Below are positions 9,789 to 17,020 of a stretch of DNA of 17,020 bases, one piece after another. The notes under the pieces were generated by a model. The model saw only the letters and a list, made by a program, of their open reading frames with translations, made no database searches and was not told the origin of the DNA. The stretch is from positions 1 through 17,020 of the forward strand of contig JABCPU010001071.1 in assembly GCA_016800925.1 (NCBI GenBank), given 5' to 3'. The first letter of the stretch is position 1. Every line of letters starts with the position of its first letter. This stretch comes from Suillus spraguei (taxonomy: Eukaryota; Basidiomycota; Agaricomycetes; Boletales; Suillaceae). A program made the position numbers and the translations under genes.

Positions 9789-11649
9789 ATGGCAAGGACG
9801 GGTCATTCCACTCACTTGACTTCCGGCAGAAATAGGGCACGTCAACCACAGACACAGAAGCTCACGGAAAACGAAATTTCGGAGTTGAAGAACTACCTTC
9901 CTGAGTGGACCGCGGCCAAAAGGGGTGAGAAGCGAGGGGTTTTCACTGCAATTGCCAGGGCAGCCAGGTTGTTTGCTCCTAAAGTCGACCAAGGACAATG
10001 GAAAAAGAGGAAGCAGGTGATGCGTCTTCGTTGTGTTGAAAAACTACAATTTTAACATCTTATTCTTCCATCAACTCTCAGATGTATAACACTTGGTTGT
10101 TCAACAACAAGAAAAGGAAGGAAAGGAAGGACATGATAAAGTATGGGAGGAAATGGACGCCTAGGATGGTGGTCTACCAGCAGAAGCGCGAAGAGGTGCT
10201 AAAGAGGATTGAGGACGAGTCCGGGGCAAAGCCGGGAGATCCCAGTATGTTCAAACATTATCAGGGGGCTGTGAAGAGAGTCATGGCTGAATTGGACGAC
10301 GACGAGTTGGAGAAGGCAAAAGAAACAGCGGAAGAATGGTCAAACAGCTTTCCTCCTCCGGAGATACAAGCAGAAGTTGCTCGTAAGAAGGGACCGGCAT
10401 ATATGGAGCACTTTTCGAAAGAGATGTGGAGGCAATGCGGGATGAGAGTTTTTGTGTTGTCAGCTTGGAAGAATGAACAGGGAGAGGTTCTGTTCGGGAT
10501 GTAAGTCAATTGTGTCCGTCATCGCCGATCTTGGATCTCAATATATGTGTGCAGGCATGATGATAATGAGGCATTAGGAGATGGGGACAGCTTCATGAAG
10601 ACTAAGGACTGGGAGGACATTGAGCCAGTATGGCAGGAGTACGCCCAGGAACAGTTCGGTGAGTGTTTGAACTTTGGATGCAAGAATGAATTCGTTGATC
10701 ATCACAATGATAGGTGCCGGGGCACAGGACGGAGGACGACAGGTCAAGGGAGGTCGCAAAAGAGTCAGAAAACCAGCTTTGGAACTCGACACAGATGGAA
10801 ATGGGATGCCGTTGCTTCCAGACATCACGGAAACAAAACTTGAGGAGAAGAAAGCCATAGTCAGGGCGTTTCTTACATCGCACTACAGTGAGTCTTTCGT
10901 GGCAACATCTGAGATGTTGCTGAATGCGTGGACACAGGAATATGTTCCGGGAATGACAAGGCTGTCGTGCCATGGAGTGCCCTCGTACAAAGTCAGGATG
11001 ACTTTGTGGCAAGGAAGTATCTTCCGGCGATATTGACCTGAAGGAGCCTTCGAAGTTGCAAAACTGGGACACAACGGCCTTGCTCAATTTCTGGTATGCT
11101 CAGCAGGAAACAGGAAAAGATTCAACATTTCTGTTCAAAGCATGGAAGAACAAGGATGGGGACATGGTACCATCTGTGGTATCCGGCAAGTCGCCATCGC
11201 GTCTGACTCGTCAAGTGAGAATGCAGAAGAGTGGAACTCTCCGAAGGCCCCGGGATCCATCAACCGAAGCCGAGAGTGATACCGACAGTGAAACTCATGA
11301 CAAGGAGGATGACATTGATGATGACTCGGCTGATGGTCGATCCCCACTGAAGAAACCCAGACAAATAGCACACCCATCTTCAGCACCCAAGGAGACAGAA
11401 GTTCCATGTTCAATGCCGGAGCCTCGCCCGGCCAGGCCGGCCAAGGCAGGTGCACTTTTGACATCACGGATGGGCGACCTCCTGGCCGGGATCACTGAGG
11501 AAGTGGAAGAGAGGAACGCATCGCCGGAACCAAGGAGTATACAGGGCAAGAAAGCTGTCATTGAACCATCCGCAAGGACCACCCGGAGTAAGTCTCAAAA
11601 GCCGGTAGAGAGTACACTTCGAGTAACCAGGGCAAGGGGAAGGAAATAA
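9789..11649 (+). CDS. ORF-Y: basic, probably nuclear protein of an unnamed mushroom gene family; one frameshift
   Basis: Five exons: 9789-10016, 10082-10500, 10555-10658, 10714-10887 and 10938-11649. The introns are 65, 54, 55 and 50 nt, all GT-AG, and join in frame. A 1-nt loss near 11020-11030 (after RKYLPA) must be bridged to reach DLKEPSKLQNWDTTALLNFW and the TAA at 11647. Without it the protein stops at 11041. With the bridge the product is about 545 aa. Residues 1-75 are helix-rich (SELKNYLPEWTAAKRGEKRG). Residues 76-130 are strongly basic (NNKKRKERKDMIKYGRKWTP). The middle carries EMWRQCGMRVFVLSAWKNEQ, DDNEALGDGDSFMKTKDWED and LEEKKAIVRAFLTSHY. The last 190 residues are disordered and rich in Ser, Glu and Arg, with basic clusters. 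From memory only, similar uncharacterised proteins recur in Agaricomycete genomes; I know of no assigned function. Position suggests a KDZ-associated accessory gene. Confidence 0.7.
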
Positions 11650-11769
11650 TGTACATATACCAAACTGCCCCCATGTTTACCACATTTTCATCATTTGTCA
11701 CACTTCTTAAAACACAGTGTCCCACTTCCAAAATGTTGAATCCTAAGCACCGAGTTCCGGACGTATCCT

Positions 11770-12150
11770 GATCACCGAGTTCCGGACGACTCCCGATCAC
11801 CGAGGTCCGGCACCCAAGTATCAATCATTGGTAGTTGGTATTAGAGATTAGGGTTTGTGCATCATCTAAAATACATTGGAACTGTCATTGATATACATGA
11901 AAAATTCAGTGGTTCACATGATTTAAGTATGTGAATGAAAATCCAAATATCACGAAACCCGATCACCGAGTTCCGGATGAATCCCAATCACCGAGCTCCG
12001 GACCCCGGGAATCAATAATTGGCTGTTGGAATGGGACAATTGGGTGTGTGCATCATCTAAAATCAATTGGAAATGTCATTGTTATACATGAAAAATTCAG
12101 TGGTGAACATGATGTAAGTATGTGAATGAATATCCAAATATTTACATATG
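11770..12150. repeat. 191-bp tandem duplication between the ORF-Y and ORF-Z 3' ends
   Basis: The unit starts GATCACCGAGTTCCGGA at 11770 and again at 11961. Each copy carries a second ATCACCGAG-type motif about 25 bp later, then TGCATCATCTAAAAT, CATGAAAAATTCAGTGG and AAGTATGTGAATGA. The copies differ by scattered substitutions. The second copy runs into the possible ORF-Z stop codon at 12142-12144, so the duplication covers the shared convergent 3' region. The remaining bases at 11650-11769 hold the ORF-Y 3' flank, and nothing else is recognisable. Confidence 0.85.
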
Positions 12151-13154
12151 GGGTTGATCATCACACTTTTCAATGAGGGTATCTAATACAAGCAGCAATT
12201 CAGAGCTCATCTGTTTGGCCCTTTGCAACCTCCGGAGGTCCATATCAGCTCTTCTGAGTTTGTCGGATGTGTCAGCCCAAGCCACTCGGAATGGTCGGTC
12301 GCCTCGAGGAGTTGATGTACGGTAGGCTCCGGAAGATGGCCATGACGCTGTTGGTAATGGTCCAGGCGATCCAGAATTGATTCAACTTCAAGAAAATTAG
12401 CAGAAATACATGATGAACAATTAAATACTCACATTCTGTTTGATCATATGACCCTAGGGGCATGAACTCCCTAAGCATGGCACGCAGGTCTTCATTGCTG
12501 AGTTCCGGTATGGGGGACTGACATTTAGGAGGTGTTGCATGTGCTTGGGACATCACATCAACAATAAAAATGAGATTGTATGAGTGAACTCACCTGGAAT
12601 TGCTATTCCTGGGATAGCCGGAGCATCAGTCTCAACATCAGCACATTCCGGTGCTTCATCACAATCAATAAGATCATCATCAGGCCCTAGGTACAAGTCC
12701 GGATCGTTGAACAAAGGCAGTTCCTCAGGCTGAGCCGGGCATAAATGATCTGGATGGATTGAATGAACATCCACAGTTGGACTATCTAAAGTGAAGTGAG
12801 AAACCTACCAGAAACTGCATCCAAGACATCCGGAACACCTGATGACCCAGAATCATAGTCGATCTCATCATCCGGCCCAAGGTATACATCTTCACTTGGA
12901 TCTAATAAATGTCCAGTCAATTGTAAGATATACTCAAAGCAACACATACCTGATGAAATCCGGGACTCAGTCTCATCATCCGGCCCAAGGTATACATCAT
13001 CCAGTGCATCTGGTCCATCTCCGGTCAATTGAGAGCTGTACTGAAAGCACAACATACCTAGTGAAATCCGGGACTCGGTTGAATCATCCACATCCATTGA
13101 GTTGTATTCAGTGACCGGAGGTTCATAAAATCTGACTGCTGGTTGAGATCTCAT
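12142..13154 (-). CDS. ORF-Z: acidic protein with repeated YLGPDD modules; unknown function
   Basis: Six exons on the minus strand: 13154-13058, 13009-12950, 12901-12839, 12785-12594, 12543-12433, and from 12385. Introns are 48, 48, 53, 50 and 47 nt, and every intron is phase 1. Read this way the frame ends at TGA 12207-12209, giving 233 aa without any indel. However, another frame through the last exon (ADTSDKLRRADMDLRRLQRA, then KQMSSELLLVLDTLIEKC) looks more protein-like and runs to TAA 12142-12144. The ancestral C-terminus may therefore be reached by a frame change near 12300. Three acidic modules are visible: DDVYLGPDDE, EDVYLGPDDE and PDLYLGPDDD. Intron 3 could instead use the GTAGGT donor at 12808, but that intron would be only 23 nt. 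No enzyme motif or membrane segment is visible. The gene is divergent from ORF-W and convergent with ORF-Y. I do not recognise the family. Confidence 0.6.
12864..13079 (-). repeat. 108-bp tandem duplication of one exon plus one intron in ORF-Z
   Basis: Two 108-bp units (13079-12972 and 12971-12864) each contain GAGTCCCGGATTTCA, a GTATGT donor, a 48-nt intron with CAATTGAC at the branch position, an acceptor, and GATGTATACCTTGGGCCGGA. The duplicated exon is 60 nt and phase 1 at both ends, so it adds 20 residues without changing the frame. Exon bases are nearly identical between copies, while the intron interiors differ more. This suggests either a fairly recent copy or constraint on the exon. 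Confidence 0.8.
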
Positions 13155-13373
13155 GATGTCTGATCAACTGATCAAACTGATTGATAACTGATAACTTCGA
13201 AGTTCAACACATGGCTGGCAACGGCCGAAAGTTGAACCACGACCAAACAAAGACAAACAATCAACGCTTATCAAGATTGTCCTTCAATTGTCTGGTTTCT
13301 TTTGAAACTTCATCCAAGTGATCACAGATTTCAAACTTATCTCAAGCTTTTCACATCTTTCAAGTCAATCCAA
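13155..13373. promoter_or_regulatory. divergent promoter region between ORF-Z and ORF-W with CTGAT repeats
   Basis: This 219-bp gap separates the two divergent ATGs. Near the ORF-Z side, 13158-13195 holds CTGAT repeated about four to five times at 8-11 bp spacing (CTGATCAACTGATCAAACTG and on). On the ORF-W side there is a pyrimidine-rich leader (CTCAAGCTTTTCACATCTTT) ending just before the ATG. No TATA box stands out. Shared control of both genes is inferred from position. Confidence 0.4.
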
Positions 13374-15506
13374 ATGTCTACTTCAGTTGAAACCTCTTTG
13401 GCCAGTCTCAAGGCAACCACTGCTCAGATTGTGGGCATCATCGCCGGGGCTCGGCTCATGCCTGCCGGCACTGGCCAAGCCCACCTTGCTCTGACAGCAC
13501 AAGTCACTAATCTTGTGGTAAGTACCATTCATGTGTTAATTTTACTTTTGGTTTTTCTAAGATCTGGGTAGGCTGAGATTGTCCGGGAGCATGAGAAAGG
13601 GCCTTACATGCCCGGCATCATTGCATCCTGCTCCAAGGAGTTGATGAGAGTCAGGTCCATGACTCCCCGGGTGTGGCCCAACTGGCACAGCATCGGTCAT
13701 GACGACCCCCGGGTGTTGAAACACTCCTGGCGCAGCAAGATTCGCGCCTGGGAGGCGTTAGGTGACCATTCAGGTGATCTCCCTGTCATGCCTAACCCTT
13801 CCATTGGCCCAATCACTGTGGACCTTCCCTCCCCACCGTCATCGCCGCAATGTCGCTGGTTCTTCCACCCACGCCACCTCCGAGCTCCGGGACAAAGGAA
13901 AAGGTAAGGCGGTTGTTGCTGACCCAGAGCCGGAGGTGGAAGGGAGCAGGAAGAGGAAGTCCCCATGATGTCTGGACACTCTTCCTCACCTCCGAAGTCG
14001 GCCAAGAAGGGTCGCAAGCGGGTCAAGGCAACTCGCCATGTCAAGCAGAATGTGCTTGTGGAGTCGGAAGATGATGAAGACACAATTGTTCAGGTATGTC
14101 GTCCAGCTCATTGTTTTCATTCTCTCAATTTTCTGTAGCCTATTTCGAGTGGAGTGCCGGCGCTCAACGTTCCCCGGCCTTCCACAATTGGTGTAGGGAC
14201 GCCTCATTCCCCTCGTTCACCACGTTCCCCAAAGAAGCAATTGTTTGGTCCTGCTTCAGTAAGTAATATTTAGTTGTCCGGCACTTGGAAAAATGCTTAT
14301 ATATCATCAGCTCATTGCCGGCAGTCCACCCAAGGTGATGGTGAGTCATGATTCTTTGTCCGGACCTCCCGCCTGTACTTACCCATTGTCAGGCCACCTC
14401 CGGCAGTCGTCCGGAGGTTGTGAGACCCCCAGGCAATGTCCAGCACTCCGGCTGAGGAACCTGCAGTCATGGATACAGGTGATATTCTCATTCCCGGCCC
14501 AGTGAGTACTCTAATGAATTCCAATGAGTCCATCAACTAATGGAACCCACAGAACAACCCCTGCCATTATTGCACCCAGGAGAAGTGGCCCTGCGCCACT
14601 CGGTTGGACAGGAGGACCCGTGCCCCATGTTTGTCGTGCGTCCGCTGCGCCACCAAGAAGATCAAATGTGTCCCAGCATCCATGGGATCCCCGCCAAAAC
14701 GTATTCGAGGGAAGTCAACCACCCGGCAGGCTCGCTCCAGGACACCTTCCAGAGCTCCCTCCAATGCGCCGGCTGCCTCGCAGTCCAAAGCCCGAACTCG
14801 CAGTCAATCTCGTGGCCCTCCGGCACTCCAGCTGTCCCTGCTGTTACCACACCCAAGGCACAGTCCCGTGGGCGCAGCAAGACAATCACTGCCCCCAAGA
14901 CACCTGCACCTGCATCAGCTTGTGAGTCACCCCAATTGTCTATGACCATCTGACCTTATCTTTCACTTAGCTATTCCGTCTTCAAGCGCCCCAGTGCCTC
15001 GTCCGGCACTCGATGTGCCCATGCCGGATCTCCATTCCATGGCAATTGCGATTCGGGATGGTGCCGCTCGAATTGCTCTTCTTGAGGCTCGTGTGGCGGA
15101 GCAGGATGGTAAGATTGATACCCTGCAACGCCTCCATGAGGGCCTTCGTCGCAAAGTCATGGACCGGCACCCTTCATTTCCACTTCCCGACTCTCCTGTC
15201 AATGCAACCTTTTTGCTTGATCAATCCGTCCCCCTGGCCATCTCACCCCTCCCATCTGCACTTGCTCCCCTCATTGACTTGGATATGGCAGGAATGGAGC
15301 CTCCATCTCCGAAAGTCCAGCCTGCATCTATCATTGAGGGTCTCATATTTGAGCTGAGCCAGATTCAGCCTGAGGGTCCACAAACGTCCGGCGAACTTGT
15401 GGACCCAGATGATCCGGGCAACCTTGTCCCAGAATATGATTCTGATGATATGGATGTTGAGGTGAAGGTTGAACCCTCTGCTGATGAGGGTGAAATGGCT
15501 ACATAA
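13374..15506 (+). CDS. ORF-W: cysteine-cluster, coiled-coil protein, likely DNA-associated; several frame changes
   Basis: Inferred exons: 13374-13517, 13572-14093, 14139-14258, a 16-nt exon 14325-14340, 14393-14501, 14553-14921 and 14971-15506. All introns are GT-AG, 45-66 nt. Residues 1-48 are hydrophobic and helical (QIVGIIAGARLMPAGTGQA), followed by the conserved-looking GPYMPGIIASCSKELMRVRS and HSWRSKIRAWEALGDHSGDL. Then comes a Pro/Lys/Arg-rich region. A cysteine cluster at 14562-14670 (C-x2-C-x6-C-x11-C-x2-C-x2-C-x6-C, ending CVRCATKKIKC) resembles a fungal Zn2Cys6 binuclear cluster. It is followed by a Ser/Arg-rich tract, a coiled coil (LLEARVAEQDGKIDTLQRLH) and an acidic C-terminus. 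Frame changes are needed at about 13845 and 13965 (a compensating pair), in 14393-14440, and near 14820 in a C-run. From memory, similar uncharacterised proteins occur in Agaricomycetes; a transcription-factor or DNA-binding role is inferred from the cluster alone. Confidence 0.65.
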
Positions 15507-15719
15507 TTGTAGGTTCATAGATGTATATACAATGTTTGAATGAATGTCAGTGCTGGATGCCAAGTCCGGACATCCGGAACTGGACAATGGAGATTCACAA
15601 TTGATATTTCGCGACTTCCGGATATCCGGCTACCTGAACACAACACACAATTTAAAAATTTGAAACATCTCTGTCGAGTTACCTTGTGCCGGTGCCGGTC
15701 ACATTGTGAAACATATCAT
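15507..15719. other. ORF-W 3' flank with short CCGGA palindromes
   Basis: This gap lies between the ORF-W stop and the right repeat block. It holds the perfect 12-nt palindrome CCGGATATCCGG at 15618-15629 and a related GTCCGGACATCCGGAAC at about 15565-15581. No gene is evident. Confidence 0.35.
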
Positions 15720-16575
15720 TCCATATATCTGAAGTGCCGAACCCCGGACCCCAGGACCCTGGAGTTGGGACTCATCACCATGTGACAGATATCGATCCAC
15801 ATATTTGATGTGCTGAACCCCGAACTCCGGCACTCGGGAGTTAGAACAATATGAGGCAATACAAAGATATTGATTTACACATGTTCAGTGCCGAACCCCG
15901 AACTCCGGCACCCGGCACTCGGGACTCGGGCCTTGGAACTTATAACAATGTGAAAGATGTCGATGCACATTTTCTATCACTGACCCCCGAACCCCGGCAC
16001 CCGGGAGTGAGAAACATGTGAGGCAATACCAAGATATTGATTTACACGTGGGGAGTGCCGAACCCCGAACTCCGGCACCCGGCAGTTGGGAATCTGGACT
16101 CGGGACTCATAACCATGTGAAAGATATTGATCCACATATTTAACCACCCAACCCCGAACCCCAGCACCCGGAGTGAGAACAATGTGAGTCAATACAAAGA
16201 TATTGATGTACACATGTTGAATGCCGAACCCCGAACTCCGGCACCCGGCACTCGGGACTCGGGACGTGGTACTCATAACACTGAGACAGATATCGATCCA
16301 TATATTTTACACACACATGAGCCGAACCCCGCCACCCGTGAGTTAGAACAATGTGAGGCAATACAAGTTTGATCACAAGTTGAGTCCGAACCGAGTGGCA
16401 CGGGTTAGCACATGTGAGGCAATACCATGATATTGATTTACACATGTTGAGTGCCGAACCCCGAGCTCCGGCACCCGGGAGTAGCACAATGTGAGGCAAC
16501 ACCATGATATTGATTTACACAAGTTGAGTGCCGAACCCGAGCTGCCGGACCGGGAGTGGCACTCAATTGTGTAGG
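15720..16575 (+). repeat. right minisatellite block, forward orientation
   Basis: This is the same family as the left block. GAGTGCCGAACCCCGAACTC and CCGGCACCCGG modules alternate with GTGAGGCAATACAAAGATAT and TGATTTACACATGTTGAGTG. Early units alternate in composition and are diverged. Units from about 16400 approach the 78-bp form seen, inverted, to the right. Open frames on either strand are repeat translations only. Confidence 0.85.
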
Positions 16576-16594
16576 CAACAATATATTATTGCCT
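16573..16594. repeat. near-palindrome at the orientation switch of the right array
   Basis: The 22-bp core AGGCAACAATATATTATTGCCT equals its own reverse complement except at one mismatched pair. It sits exactly where the repeat family changes from forward to reverse orientation, so the flanking arrays form the arms of a much larger imperfect inverted repeat. Confidence 0.7.
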
Positions 16595-16595
16595 C

Positions 16596-17020
16596 ACAAG
16601 TTGAGTGCCGCCCGAGTGCGGGTGCCGGAGCTCGGGGTTCGGCACTCACATGTGTAAATCAATATTATGGTATTGCCTCACATTGTGCTAACTCCCGGGT
16701 GCCGGAGCTCGGGGTTCGGCACTCAACATGTGTAAATCAATATTATGGTATTGCCTCACATTGTGCTAACTCCCGGGTGCCGGAGCTCGGGGTTCGGCAC
16801 TCAACATGTGTAAATCAATATTATGGTATTGCCTCACATTGTGCTAACTCCCGGGTGCCGGAGCTCGGGGTTCGGCACTCAACATGTGTAAATCAATATT
16901 CTGGTATTGCCTCACATTGTGCTAGCTCCCGGGTGCCGGAGCTCGGGGTTCGGCACTCAACATTGTGTAAATCAATATTGGTATTGCCTCACATTGTGCT
17001 AACTCCCGGGTGCCGGAGCT
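16596..17020 (-). repeat. homogeneous 78-bp tandem array, inverted, running off the window
   Basis: The motif CCCGGGTGCCGGAGCTCGGG recurs at 16694, 16772, 16850, 16928 and 17005, giving periods of 78, 78, 78 and 77 bp. A diverged first copy lies near 16620. The rest of the unit reads TTCGGCACTCAACATGTGTA then AATCAATATTATGGTATTGC. Copies are almost identical, far more so than in the left block, and the array continues past the right edge. No gene is present. Confidence 0.9.

Noticed and set aside
12786..12808. 23-nt intron with GTAGGT donor in ORF-Z
   Set aside because: It is shorter than any normal spliceosomal intron. The upstream GTGTTC donor gives a 53-nt intron in the same phase, although with a weaker donor.
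14540..14953. 137-aa frame overlapping the ORF-W cysteine cluster in another phase
   Set aside because: Its first part is out of phase with the cysteine cluster. Only its end (about 14820-14921) is used, as the continuation after a frame change.
5070..15570. terminal inverted repeats of the KDZ element, for example CTTGACATCCAG near 5081 against the complement of a similar word near 15555
   Set aside because: The match is about a dozen bases with mismatches, and GACATCCAG-like words also occur near 1575. This is not distinguishable from chance by eye.

Overview
The window looks like accessory DNA from a filamentous basidiomycete, most likely an Agaricomycete (mushroom-forming fungus). The evidence is short introns of about 45-66 nt with GTRNGT...YAG borders in nearly every gene, pyrimidine-rich leaders, no operons, abundant minisatellite DNA, and a KDZ transposase sharing the window with a TET/JBP dioxygenase. 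That pairing is established knowledge for basidiomycete genomes. I cannot name the species.

Layout. 1-340: an unassigned, possibly coding tail. 340-860: a degenerate GACGGGTGGGCCGAG minisatellite. 937-1410: a 237-bp tandem duplication. 1623-2928 (+): a TET/JBP-type 2-oxoglutarate/Fe(II) dioxygenase with its catalytic residues present but three 1-nt frame changes. 3010-5110: a minisatellite block with a 685-bp higher-order period, bracketed by a 36-bp direct repeat. 5172-5974 (-): an intact two-exon gene of unknown function (ORF-X). 6146-9537 (-): a CxC2-type KDZ transposase with recognisable introns but about a dozen frame changes. 9789-11649 (+): ORF-Y, divergent from KDZ. 11770-12150: a 191-bp tandem duplication. 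12142-13154 (-): ORF-Z, an acidic protein with an exon-plus-intron tandem duplication. 13374-15506 (+): ORF-W, with a cysteine cluster and a coiled coil, divergent from Z. 15720-17020: the same GTGCCGAACCCCGAACTCC-type minisatellite family as on the left, changing orientation at a near-palindrome centred near 16584 and then continuing as a homogeneous 78-bp array to the window edge.

Reading. The TET/JBP gene, KDZ, X, Y, Z and W may be cargo and machinery of one large KDZ element or island. Two divergent gene pairs (KDZ/Y and Z/W) share short promoter regions of about 220-260 bp. The KDZ, TET and W frames, and to a lesser degree Y and Z, are broken by isolated 1-nt indels, several in homopolymers. 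Splice sites are preserved and only a few stop codons are not explained by frame changes. That is unusual for neutral decay and could be either young indel-driven inactivation or assembly error. No tRNA, rRNA or CRISPR array was seen. Clear terminal inverted repeats of an element were not found by eye.
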